A DNA stretch of 64,000 nt from Streptomyces cinerochromogenes (lineage in GTDB: Bacteria > Actinomycetota > Actinomycetes > Streptomycetales > Streptomycetaceae): positions 310,001 through 374,000 of the forward strand of contig NZ_BMRM01000002.1 of NCBI RefSeq assembly GCF_014648635.1, read 5' to 3'. The position numbers and the translations under genes are program-made. The notes under the pieces were generated by a model. It saw nothing but the letters and a program-made list of their open reading frames with translations, was not told where the DNA came from and ran no database searches. This document shows positions 41,795-49,435 of this stretch, piece by piece. Position 1 is the stretch's first letter. The number at the start of each line of letters is the position of its first letter.

Positions 41795-42679
41795 TCAATC
41801 CCCGGGCAACCCGTCGAGGAACGGCGACACGGCGACCCGCCAGGCCTCCGGCAGGTCGTAGTGGGCGAGGTGGCCGGCGTCGGCGATCTCCGCGTACTCG
41901 CCCCGCGGCAGCACCCGCACCATCTCCTGCGCCTCCGCCCGCCCCAGCTCGCCGTCCACCCCGCGCACCACCAGCGTCGGGCACCGCACCTGGGCCAGTT
42001 CCTCCCAGTGGGCGTCGTAGACCCAGGTCTCGCGGGACCTGAGCATGTGCTGGGGGTCGAAGACGGGACGCCAGCCGTCCTCGCACTCGTGCATCACCTC
42101 GGCGTAGAACGCGCCGCGCGCGGGGGTGGGCCGCTCCACCCAGGGGTCGTCCTCGCCGAACCACTTGCGGACGTCGGCGAGGCTGGCGAAGGGGAGGGGC
42201 CAGGACGTGAACCAGTCGGCCCACTCGCGCTGCGAGGCCGCGCCGAGCGCGGAGGCCCGCATGTCGCAGACGATCAGGCCGCGCACCAGGTCGGGGCGCT
42301 TGGCGGCGAGCTGCCAGGCGGTCAGCGCGCCCATGGCGTGGCCGATGAGGACGACGGGGGCGAGGCCGAGCTGTTCCACGGCGGCCTCGGCGTCCTGGAC
42401 GTAGGCCTCGCGGGTGTAGGCGGCCGGCGGGGGCTTCTCGCTGCGGCCGTGGCCGCGCTGGTCGAGCGCCACGGCGCGGTGGCGTCCGGCGAGCCAGCGG
42501 GCGGTGGACGCCCAGTGGGAGGCGCGGCCCATCAGACCGTGGAGTAACAGCACCCCCGGAGGGCGCGGCTCCGCCGTCGCTTCACCGCCCGGCTCCGTCT
42601 CCGCTTTCGGAGGGTCGGCGAACTCCCATGCGGCCAGGCGCAGCCCGCCCGCTCCCGTCACATCGATACGCCGTGCCAT
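41795..42679 (-). CDS. Alpha/beta-hydrolase-fold protein lacking the nucleophile (Ala in the elbow)
   Basis: A 294-residue alpha/beta hydrolase: oxyanion HGLMGRASHW, the DQRGHGRS strand and the usual C-terminal His in DAGHLAHYD. The nucleophile elbow is GHAMG: codon GCC at residue 115 gives Ala where Ser, Cys or Asp is required. Hydrolase activity by the normal mechanism is therefore excluded. It may be a pseudoenzyme or binding protein, or an oxygenase/lyase-like member. The start is ATG 42679; an in-frame GTG at 42784 is possible, but third-position bias there favours the overlapping small ORF. Confidence 0.85.
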   Translation of the reverse strand: MARRIDVTGAGGLRLAAWEFADPPKAETEPGGEATAEPRPPGVLLLHGLMGRASHWASTARWLAGRHRAVALDQRGHGRSEKPPPAAYTREAYVQDAEAAVEQLGLAPVVLIGHAMGALTAWQLAAKRPDLVRGLIVCDMRASALGAASQREWADWFTSWPLPFASLADVRKWFGEDDPWVERPTPARGAFYAEVMHECEDGWRPVFDPQHMLRSRETWVYDAHWEELAQVRCPTLVVRGVDGELGRAEAQEMVRVLPRGEYAEIADAGHLAHYDLPEAWRVAVSPFLDGLPGD

Positions 42680-42840
42680 CGGCCTGGCACCCCCCAGTGC
42701 TCCGCCTGCCTGTTCCCGCTCGTGTCGTCGACCCGCGCCGCCGGCTCGTCGGCCCATGTCGTCCAGGCCGTACCGTCCAGCCACCTCAGGCTATCGAATG
42801 CCCATTCGAAAATTCCGTCTCCGTGGACAACACCCCTCAT
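42658..42840 (-). CDS. Possible small ORF (60 aa) overlapping the start of the alpha/beta-hydrolase-fold gene
   Basis: From ATG 42840 the frame encodes a 60-residue peptide beginning MRGVVHGDGIFEWAFDSLRWLDG and containing four more Trp. From about codon 22 on, third positions are mostly G/C (clearly more so than in the overlapping hydrolase frame), which supports coding. Its TGA lies 22 nt inside the hydrolase gene, so it could couple translation. A G-rich stretch (GGGGGA) is about 12 nt upstream. I do not recognise it; it could be chance. Confidence 0.4.
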   Translation of the reverse strand: MRGVVHGDGIFEWAFDSLRWLDGTAWTTWADEPAARVDDTSGNRQAEHWGVPGRWHGVSM

Positions 42841-42975
42841 TTGAGTGACATCCCCCAAGGAATGATCGCCGCCCCCGAGGGGATCTTTCTGGCAGGAGGC
42901 GGACCGCTCGGGGAAAAACGGTCCGAGGGGAAGACCCTGAGAGCTCGGGGCTCCGGGTCAGCACAGGGGAGGACA

Positions 42976-43003
42976 GGCCCCGGCGCCACACGGCGCCGGG
43001 GCC
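42976..43003. terminator. Strong hairpin terminator after dmdR1
   Basis: A perfect 12-bp stem (GGCCCCGGCGCC / GGCGCCGGGGCC) with ACAC loop, starting 10 bp downstream of the dmdR1 stop. Confidence 0.8.
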
Positions 43004-43013
43004 CTCTCCTTGA

Positions 43014-43706
43014 TCAGCGCTTGGCGACGAACACGTGGGAAGCGATGTCCGCCGCCAGCTCGGCCGCCTCGCCGCCGCTGCCCACCAGCACACCACCGGG
43101 CGACTCCGTCACACTGACCACGGAACCGGGCTGCACGCCCGCCCGCCGCAGCGTGTACATCAACTGCGCATCCGTCTGGATCGGCTCGCCGATACGACGG
43201 ACGACGACCGTCTTGCCGTCCGTGCCCGGGTCCAGATCGGCCAGCGACACCATGCTCTCGTCCAGGAACGGATCCGCCCCGTCCTTCTCGCCCAGCTCCT
43301 CCAGGCCCGGGATGGGGTTGCCGTACGGCGACTCGGTCGGATGCCTCAGCAGCTCCAGCACACGGCGCTCGACGGCCTCGCTCATCACGTGCTCCCAGCG
43401 GCAGGCCTCCGCGTGCACCTGCTCCCACTCCAGCCCGATCACATCCACGAGCAGGCACTCCGCCAGGCGGTGCTTGCGCATCACGCGCGTCGCCAGCCGG
43501 CGGCCCTCGTCGGTCAGCTCCAGGTGCCGGTCGCTGGCCACGGAGACCAGACCGTCGCGCTCCATCCGCGCCACCGTCTGGCTCACGGTCGGCCCGCTCT
43601 GGTCCAGCCGCTCCGCGATGCGGGCGCGCATGGGGACGACGCCTTCCTCTTCGAGTTCGAGGATGGTGCGGAGATACATCTCCGTGGTGTCGATCAGTCC
43701 GGACAT
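43014..43706 (-). CDS. dmdR1: Iron-dependent DtxR/IdeR-family repressor DmdR1
   Basis: A 230-residue metalloregulator, the usual DmdR1 length. The N-terminal winged HTH is DTTEMYLRTILELEEEGVVPMRARIAERLDQSGPTVSQTVARMERDGLV. The metal/dimer domain includes HRLAECLLVDVIGLEWEQVHAEACRWEHVMSEAVERR with the Met/Cys/His ligands of IdeR. The SH3-like C-terminus is present. With Fe2+ it represses siderophore and uptake genes at iron boxes. In S. coelicolor the same gene neighbours a SIS gene and is controlled by DasR; a DasR-type site lies 150 bp upstream here too. A long antisense ORF on the + strand recalls the reported adm antisense gene. Confidence 0.92.
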   Translation of the reverse strand: MSGLIDTTEMYLRTILELEEEGVVPMRARIAERLDQSGPTVSQTVARMERDGLVSVASDRHLELTDEGRRLATRVMRKHRLAECLLVDVIGLEWEQVHAEACRWEHVMSEAVERRVLELLRHPTESPYGNPIPGLEELGEKDGADPFLDESMVSLADLDPGTDGKTVVVRRIGEPIQTDAQLMYTLRRAGVQPGSVVSVTESPGGVLVGSGGEAAELAADIASHVFVAKR

Positions 43707-43854
43707 ACGTGCCCCTCGATTACCTCTGCCGGCAGCCGGCCGCTTGCGCAGGCCCTGGCACCAATTCTGCCGGATCCCACTGACAAGCGGGCGGCAGCGG
43801 GAAAACGGACGCACCCGGCTCCCCGCCGCCGCACCCCGGCCGTATTGACACCGA

Positions 43855-43870
43855 GATGGTCCAGACCGCA
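43855..43870. promoter_or_regulatory. DasR-responsive element (dre) between dmdR1 and the SIS gene
   Basis: GATGGTCCAGACCGCA, with the inverted repeat GGTC-CA-GACC, matches the dre consensus (TGGTCTAGACCA core) at 10 of 12 core positions. A TTGACA -35-like hexamer sits just upstream at 43845-43850, so DasR binding would block the SIS-gene promoter and could act on dmdR1. Confidence 0.6.
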
Positions 43871-43908
43871 CGGTGATCCGCGACACAGACGCTGCGAAGG
43901 GGCACCGC

Positions 43909-44664
43909 ATGAGCGACGGCACGCCTGCCGACCTGTTCTTCGACGCCGCCATCGGCCTGCTGCACCGGGTCCGCGACGAGGAGGCCGAAGCGATCACCGC
44001 GGCCGGCACCCTGCTCGCCGACACCGTCGCGGCCGGCGGCCGCCTGTTCGCCTTCGGCGCCGGGCACTCCTCACTGGCCGCCCAGGACGTCGTCTACCGC
44101 GCGGGCGGCCTCGCGCTGATGAACCTGCTCGCCGTACCCGGTGTCGTCGGCGTCGACGTCACCCCCGCCACCCTCGGCTCCGCCCTCGAACGTGTCGACG
44201 GACTCGCGACCGCCGTCCTCGACACCTCCCCGCTCCGCGCCGGCGACGCCCTCGTGATCATCTCGCTCTCCGGACGCAACGCCCTGCCCGTCGAGATGGC
44301 CCTGAGCGCCCGCGCCCTCGGCATCAAGGTCATCGGCGTCACCTCGGTGGCGTACGCCTCGCAGACGACGTCCCGGCACAGCTCCGGCACCTTCCTCAAG
44401 GACCACTGCGACATCGTCCTCGACTCCAAGATCGCCGTCGGCGACGCGGAACTCGCCCTCGACACCATCCCGGCGCCCTTCGCCCCCGCCTCCACCGTCG
44501 TCACCACCGCCCTGATGCAGGCCGTCATCGCGACCACCGCCGCCGCCCTCGCCGACCGCGGCATCGAACCCCCGCTGCTGCGCTCCGGCAACGTCGACGG
44601 CGGCCACGAGTGGAACGGCCGGGTGATGGCGGAGTACGGCGACCGGATCTTCTACCGCCACTGA
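43909..44664 (+). CDS. SIS-domain sugar-phosphate isomerase/dehydratase family protein (NagS-like)
   Basis: A 251-residue single SIS-domain protein: GRLFAFGAGHSSLAAQDVVYRAGGL and LVIISLSGRNALPVEMALSARALGIKVIGVTSVAYA are the phosphosugar-binding loops, and the C-terminal SGNVDGGHEWN is typical of the UPF0309 group. The S. coelicolor gene in the same position beside dmdR1 has, from memory, been named NagS and linked to N-acetylglucosamine-6-phosphate conversion and aminosugar toxicity. The upstream dre site fits aminosugar control. ATG 43909 follows AAGGGG. Confidence 0.85.
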   Translation: MSDGTPADLFFDAAIGLLHRVRDEEAEAITAAGTLLADTVAAGGRLFAFGAGHSSLAAQDVVYRAGGLALMNLLAVPGVVGVDVTPATLGSALERVDGLATAVLDTSPLRAGDALVIISLSGRNALPVEMALSARALGIKVIGVTSVAYASQTTSRHSSGTFLKDHCDIVLDSKIAVGDAELALDTIPAPFAPASTVVTTALMQAVIATTAAALADRGIEPPLLRSGNVDGGHEWNGRVMAEYGDRIFYRH

Positions 44665-44755
44665 CAGCCGCCACCGCCGGCCACCACTGACAGCCCCGTC
44701 AGCCGCCCCGCCCGCAGGCCGAGCCCGGCTGCCCTCCGACCCCGGCTGCCCCCGG

Positions 44756-46153
44756 CTACTCCCCCGACCGCCCCCGCACCGCCTCCGCCAGGTCCAGCAC
44801 CGTCGCGATCCGGGCGGCGACGTCCTCCGCGTAGGCGGCGTCGGACCGCTCGAAGCGGCTGCGGCCGGCACCGCGCAGGAAGGTCACCACCCCCAGCGTC
44901 CGCCCCCGGCTGCGCAGCACCGCGCACAGCGCGTGCACCGCGTCGCCGGGCCACTGCCTCTCCAGCGCCCACTCCCGCGTCCGCTCGGCCGCAGCCGGCC
45001 CGGCGTCCGCGCGCACCGTCCCGGCCCGCTCCACGCACCGCAGCGCCGGATGCCCCTCCGGATAGCGCACGGGCAGCCCGGCCGCCCCCGTGAGCAGGCT
45101 CGGACCCGGCGCCCCGGCGGGCGTGACGGCGAGCCGCACCAGCCGCACGGAGCGTTCCTCGCCCTCCGCGCGGGGGGCGCCCGCCACCCGGTCGACGAGG
45201 GCGTGGTCGGCGAAACCGGCGAGGGCGAAGTCCAGGTGCACGGTGGCCGCCTCCACCGGGTCCTCGCACTCGGCCGCGGCCCGCGCCGCGCGGTGCAGCT
45301 GGTTCGTCCGGAACCGCAGCAGGGACGCCTCCTGCTCCCCCTGCTTGGCCTCGGTGACGTCCTCGAACAGCCACCCCACCCCCAGCGGCACCGGCTCCTC
45401 CGCGAGCGGGGAGGCCAGCCGCACGAACCCGCTGCGCCAGCAGCGCCGCTTCTCGCCCTCCGGGGTCCGCACGGTCACCCACATCTCGGCGGGCGCGGGC
45501 GGCGCGCCCTCGGCGAGGACGTGGGTCAGCGCGGCCTCCAGTTCCTCCACCCCCTGCGCGAGCAGCTCGCCCAGCGGACGCCCCAGCACGGCCGTACGGC
45601 CCACCCCCAGCGTCCGCGCCGCGTGCGCGTTCACGACGGCGGGCCGCAGGTCGGCGTCGACCAGGACGACTCCCCAGGACGCGTCCTCGAACAGCGCCTC
45701 GCTCAGCGCGATCGACCGCTCCAGGTCTATCTGCGCGTGCACCTCGCTGAACGCGCAGTACACCCCGGCGGGCTTCCCGTCGGGCCCGCGCACGGCGGCC
45801 GACTGCGTCCGTACGAGCACCCGCCCGCCGCCCTTGATGACGAGCGCGAACTCGTGCACCTGCCGCCCCGGCGCGCGCATCGCCGACATCAGCCGGGCCT
45901 GCACCTCCTCGGCGTCCGCGGTGCGCACCGCCCACCCGGCGAACCCGTGCCGCCCGACCGCCTCCGCCGCCGTCCAGCCGAGGATCCGCTCGGCCTCCCG
46001 GTTCCAGTGGGTCACGACCCCGTCGGCGTCGAAGGCGCACAGCGCCGCGTCCATGCCGTCCAGCAGCGCGGCGAGCAGATCGGACCCGCCGGGCTCACCG
46101 GGCTCGTCCGGCCCCAGCTCATCAGTGGCCCCACTCCGCCGCGAAGCACTCAC
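44756..46153 (-). CDS. PAS-PAS-GAF sensory protein without a visible output domain
   Basis: A 465-residue soluble sensor. PAS 1 (about 25-140: MDAALCAFDADGVVTHWNREAERILGWTAAEAVGR), PAS 2 (about 150-275: LFEDASWGVVLVDADLRPAVVNAHAARTLGVGR) and a C-terminal GAF-like domain (about 300-455, ending FERSDAAYAEDVAARIATVLDLAEAVRG). Streptomyces relatives usually continue into a SpoIIE-type PP2C phosphatase; here the frame ends right after GAF, so it would act by interaction or is a shortened relative. The start is GTG 46153 behind AGGGGGT; ligand unknown. A long leader region separates it from iscB on the other strand. Confidence 0.85.
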   Translation of the reverse strand: MSASRRSGATDELGPDEPGEPGGSDLLAALLDGMDAALCAFDADGVVTHWNREAERILGWTAAEAVGRHGFAGWAVRTADAEEVQARLMSAMRAPGRQVHEFALVIKGGGRVLVRTQSAAVRGPDGKPAGVYCAFSEVHAQIDLERSIALSEALFEDASWGVVLVDADLRPAVVNAHAARTLGVGRTAVLGRPLGELLAQGVEELEAALTHVLAEGAPPAPAEMWVTVRTPEGEKRRCWRSGFVRLASPLAEEPVPLGVGWLFEDVTEAKQGEQEASLLRFRTNQLHRAARAAAECEDPVEAATVHLDFALAGFADHALVDRVAGAPRAEGEERSVRLVRLAVTPAGAPGPSLLTGAAGLPVRYPEGHPALRCVERAGTVRADAGPAAAERTREWALERQWPGDAVHALCAVLRSRGRTLGVVTFLRGAGRSRFERSDAAYAEDVAARIATVLDLAEAVRGRSGE

Positions 46154-46570
46154 CTGGACCCCCTGGAAGCCGCGTCCGCGCACACACGGCGCTCGGTTCG
46201 CTCACTGGCCTTCATTCAACTGGAACGTGACCCAGCACACAGCATGTTCCCGGAAGATTCCGGAGATCAATGCCCCGTTCCATCCAGCGACGCCCGCAGG
46301 TCGGCCCACCCGTCCCCCTTCTCCGTCCAGCACACATCGCACGATCTCCACAGACCGGACAACACGGCGAGCCGCAGCCCTTCCTCGTTCACCACCGACA
46401 CACACATCTCGACCGCGTCCACCCCCAGTACACGCGTGCGCGCCGGCCTCTACCAGCTAGGACGTCCGCCCGTTCGCAGGTTCGGCGACATTCGCACGTG
46501 CGAGCGACTTGCGGCCGTTCACCCTGTCTGCTCCGGCCCGCTTCGTTAAGTTCATCCGCACACACGAGAA
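46154..46570. other. Non-coding region upstream of iscB (possible omega RNA 5' part/guide)
   Basis: About 420 bp with markedly lower G+C than its flanks and no acceptable gene on either strand. It contains the PAS-gene promoter on one side. In IscB systems the guide-bearing 5' part of the omega RNA lies in this position. Confidence 0.45.
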
Positions 46571-46652
46571 GGGAGGTCATTCGCTCCCCGGCCACAGCCG
46601 ACGAATGACCAGCCCGAGTCATCACGATCGACGTGATCAGGGAGGTGCACCG
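46571..46652 (+). ncRNA. Candidate omega RNA 3' part: hairpin-rich leader of iscB
   Basis: Directly before the iscB start are a perfect 9-bp stem (GGTCATTCG 46575-46583 / CGAATGACC 46602-46610, 18-nt loop), an alternative ATGAC (46605) / GTCAT (46618) pair, and ATCACG (46621-46626) / CGTGAT (46632-46637). The GGGAGG ribosome site follows. Dense structure abutting the ORF is what IscB omega RNAs show. The 5' limit is unknown. Confidence 0.5.
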
Positions 46653-48335
46653 ATGACTACGTTTCCCGCAGGCGAGCAGACCCACCGGGCTGTGCTTCCT
46701 CAGCAGCCCGCACTGGAATCCGCGAGAGCAGACACCCCCGGGAGCAGGGACGAAACGGCTCACGGACACCCCGCCACCGCGCGGGGCACCGGCGGGGAAC
46801 ATGGGCGAGGGGAGATCGACGGGTACGGCACCGGAACCCGTCGGCGTCACGCCAAGAACGTTGCCACGGCAGCGAACACAGCAGAGAACGGGAGCGGTGA
46901 CGCTCCCCCGCACGACCGAAAGTCCAAGGCCGGCACCGGCAACGGCCGGGTCTTCGTCCTCTCCCGGGACGGGCACCCCCTCATGCCCTGCCACCCCGCC
47001 CGCGCCCGTGAGCTTCTCCGCAGGGGCAGGGCCGTGGTCGCCCGCCACGTGCCCTTCACCATCCGGCTGAAGAATCGCACGCTGGCCGGGTCGGAAGTCG
47101 TCGGCGTTCAGTTGCGCATCGACCCCGGCTCCCAAGGCACCGGACTCGTCCTCACCGACGAGAAACAGCACATCACCGAAGACGGCATTGCGATCACTGC
47201 GCGGCGTGGGCTGGTCTCCGTGGAACTCCGGCATCGAGGCGCGCAGATTCACAGCACCATGCTGCGACGCGCGGGGTACCGGCACCGGCGACGCTCAGCG
47301 AACTGCCGATACCGATCACCACGCGCGAAGAACCGGCTCCAGCCCGAGGGATGGCTCCCGCCCTCCTTGCGCCACCGTGTCGACACCACCTTCTCTGTCG
47401 CGAGACGCCTGTGCCGCTGGGCGCCCGTCTCGGAGGTTCACGTGGAACGCAGCGCCTTCGACACGCACTCCATGAGCGCCGGCCGACCTCTGTACGGCGC
47501 GGAGTACACCCGTGGCCCCCTCGTAGGCACCACAGCGCGCGCCTACCTCCGCACTCGGTGGCACAACGCCTGCGCCTACTGCGGGGCCACCGGCGTGCCT
47601 CTCAACGTGGAGCACGTACGACCACGCAGCAGGCGAGGTTCCCACCGCGTCGCGAACCTCGTCCTCTCCTGCGTGCCCTGCAACAAGGCCAAAGGCAGTC
47701 GATCCGTCGAGACCTTCCTGGCCCACCGCCCCGAACTCCTGGCCGAGATCCTCGGTCAGACCAAGGCGCCGCTCCGGGACGCCGCGGCCATGAATGCCAT
47801 CCAGACGCGGCTCGTTCAGGCACTACAGACACTCGGCAAGCCCGTGCACGCCTGGCCAGGCGCTGTGACCAAAGCGAACCGCGATGCCACGGGCCTCGGC
47901 AAGACGCACACGCTGGACGCCCTGTCCGTCGGCCCGCTCGGCCACGAGAGCGGGAATGGGATCGTGCGGATCCCCGATGGAGTCCTCGTCGTGAAAGCCA
48001 CCGGCCGTGGAACCTACGCCCGCACCACACCGGACCGGTATGGATTCCCACGGCTCCCGCGAACCCGCAGGAAGCAGCACTTCGGGTACAGCACGGGAGA
48101 TCTCGTACGGGCAGTCGTGCCTTCAGGCAGGTGGAAAGGCACGTGGACGGGGCGCATCTCGGTGCGCGCGAGAGGACAGCACAGCCTCGCCGTCCCAGGC
48201 GGCCGCGTCAACGTCTCGCACCGGCATCTGCGGCTGCTCCAGCGGGGCGACGGATACGGCTACGGCATCCGGCCCGAAGCCGTGCCGTCAGCGTTCCCGA
48301 AAAAAACAGTTGAGCCCGCGCCAGCGACTTCCTAG
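46653..48335 (+). CDS. iscB: IscB-type RNA-guided HNH/RuvC endonuclease
   Basis: A 560-residue protein. After a 98-residue low-complexity N-terminus comes the PLMP domain (RDGHPLMPCHPARARELLRRGRAVV, about 105-130). RuvC-I has Asp157 (RIDPGSQGTG), an Arg-rich bridge helix follows (LRRAGYRHRRRSANCRYR), RuvC-II has Glu265 (VHVERSAF). The HNH domain has CAYC (307-310), His321 (VEHVRP), Asn335 and CVPC (340-343). RuvC-III has His419/Asp422 (KTHTLDAL), then a C-terminal target-recognition region. All catalytic residues are present. IscB is the Cas9 ancestor, guided by an upstream omega RNA. No tnpA is visible. ATG 46653 follows GGGAGG. Confidence 0.93.
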   Translation: MTTFPAGEQTHRAVLPQQPALESARADTPGSRDETAHGHPATARGTGGEHGRGEIDGYGTGTRRRHAKNVATAANTAENGSGDAPPHDRKSKAGTGNGRVFVLSRDGHPLMPCHPARARELLRRGRAVVARHVPFTIRLKNRTLAGSEVVGVQLRIDPGSQGTGLVLTDEKQHITEDGIAITARRGLVSVELRHRGAQIHSTMLRRAGYRHRRRSANCRYRSPRAKNRLQPEGWLPPSLRHRVDTTFSVARRLCRWAPVSEVHVERSAFDTHSMSAGRPLYGAEYTRGPLVGTTARAYLRTRWHNACAYCGATGVPLNVEHVRPRSRRGSHRVANLVLSCVPCNKAKGSRSVETFLAHRPELLAEILGQTKAPLRDAAAMNAIQTRLVQALQTLGKPVHAWPGAVTKANRDATGLGKTHTLDALSVGPLGHESGNGIVRIPDGVLVVKATGRGTYARTTPDRYGFPRLPRTRRKQHFGYSTGDLVRAVVPSGRWKGTWTGRISVRARGQHSLAVPGGRVNVSHRHLRLLQRGDGYGYGIRPEAVPSAFPKKTVEPAPATS

Positions 48336-48353
48336 GGTGGCGGTTACACGGTG

Positions 48354-48411
48354 AAAGGAGGTGATCCGGCAGATGTATGAATCCCGGACGCGTGAGGTGG
48401 CTGCGGGCTAG
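48354..48411 (+). CDS. 12-codon ORF behind a 14-nt full-length Shine-Dalgarno match
   Basis: AAAGGAGGTGATCC (48354-48367) is complementary to the entire conserved 3' tail of 16S rRNA. It is followed five bases later by ATG 48373 and the 12-residue peptide MYESRTREVAAG, stop TAG 48409-48411. The span given includes the ribosome site. Either a very strongly initiated micro-peptide or a ribosome-binding regulatory RNA. Confidence 0.5.
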
Positions 48412-48490
48412 CGGCCCGTCACCACGCCATGTGCGGTGCCGGACCAGCGCGCGACAGACGCGTGCAGCCGGCCAATCCCAAGCAGTCACC

Positions 48491-48553
48491 CGACCCGCGG
48501 GCTGCCGGTACGTCCGGCCGGCTCCTCCTCGGAGGAACCCAGCCCGCGGGTCG
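48491..48553. ncRNA. Long-stem structured element between the micro-ORF and pdxH
   Basis: CGACCCGCGGGCTG (48491-48504) pairs perfectly over 14 bp with CAGCCCGCGGGTCG (48540-48553). The 35-nt loop contains a second near-perfect hairpin built from CCTCC (48524) and GGAGG (48531). It lies 20 bp downstream of the pdxH stop on the other strand, so it can at least terminate transcription from both sides. Confidence 0.6.
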
Positions 48554-48572
48554 TCTGCGTTGTGCGGGCCCG

Positions 48573-49259
48573 TCAGGGGCTGAGGCGTTCGACCTTCCAG
48601 GTGCCGTCCGGCCGGGCGACGTAGCGCAGGCGGTCGTGGAGGCGGTTCACGCGGCCCTGCCAGAACTCGATCGTCTCCGGGGTGACGCGGAAGCCGCCCC
48701 AGTGCGGCGGGACCGGGACCCGTTCGTCCTCCGGGTAGCGGGCCGCGAGTTCCGCGTAGGACGTGTCGAGTTCGGTGCGCGAGGCGATCACCCGGGACTG
48801 GGCGCTGGCCCAGGCGCCCAGCTGGGAGCCGTGCGGGCGGGTGCGGAAGTAGGCGGCGGTCTCGTCGCGGCCGGTGCGCCGGGCGGTGCCGGTGACGATG
48901 ACCTGGCGGGCCAGCGGGTGCCAGGGGAAGAGCAGCGAGATGTGCGGGTTCTCGGCCAGGTCGCGGCCCTTGCGGGAGTCGTAGTTGGTGAAGAAGACGA
49001 AGCCGTCGGTGTCGTACTGCTTCATCAGCACCGTGCGTGAGCTGGGGCGGCCCTGTGCGTCCGCCGTGGAGACGACCATCGCGTTGGGTTCGTAGAGCGT
49101 GCCGTGCAGGGCCGCGCGGGCGGCGTCCTCGAACCAGCGGGTGAACTGGTCCATCGGATGGGTGGCGAGGTCCTCCTCGGCGAGGCCGTCGGCCCGGTAC
49201 TGCTTGCGCATGGCGGCGGGATCGAGGACGGGGTCCAGGAGCGGGTCGCGGTCGGTCAC
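48573..49259 (-). CDS. pdxH: Pyridoxine/pyridoxamine 5'-phosphate oxidase
   Basis: A 228-residue FMN enzyme that oxidises PNP/PMP to pyridoxal 5'-phosphate, the last step of vitamin B6 salvage. The full PdxH pattern is present: [93 protein letters not shown]-like [18 protein letters not shown], and the C-terminal [15 protein letters not shown]... WKVERLSP, which is diagnostic of true PdxH. The start is GTG 49259; the upstream in-frame ATG reads into the divergent promoter shared with the citrate synthase gene. Confidence 0.93.
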   Translation of the reverse strand: MTDRDPLLDPVLDPAAMRKQYRADGLAEEDLATHPMDQFTRWFEDAARAALHGTLYEPNAMVVSTADAQGRPSSRTVLMKQYDTDGFVFFTNYDSRKGRDLAENPHISLLFPWHPLARQVIVTGTARRTGRDETAAYFRTRPHGSQLGAWASAQSRVIASRTELDTSYAELAARYPEDERVPVPPHWGGFRVTPETIEFWQGRVNRLHDRLRYVARPDGTWKVERLSP

Positions 49260-49435
49260 GCGGTCATCTTGCCGTATCGAACGGGTATGGCACTCGGTGT
49301 CGTGTGGTCTCCCCAACCATGGCACCGGGGGTTATCGTGCTGGTCCCTTTGCGGTTGGGTTGACCACGGGTGACCACCGGCGGATCGGGGCATCACCGGG
49401 GTGACCGCCGCCCACACATCACGAGGAGCCGCCTG

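Noticed and set aside
43035..44690. 551-residue open frame on the + strand antisense to dmdR1 and running into the SIS gene
   Set aside because: High-GC DNA leaves long antisense frames open; only the part opposite dmdR1 recalls adm and no start or ribosome site supports it.
44687..44702. CTGAC-N6-GTCAG downstream of the SIS gene, resembling the operator family
   Set aside because: The spacer is six, not five, and it lies between two gene 3' ends, so it is more likely part of a terminator.
46389..47285. Minus-strand frame opposite iscB
   Set aside because: It is the antisense shadow of IscB with no independent features.
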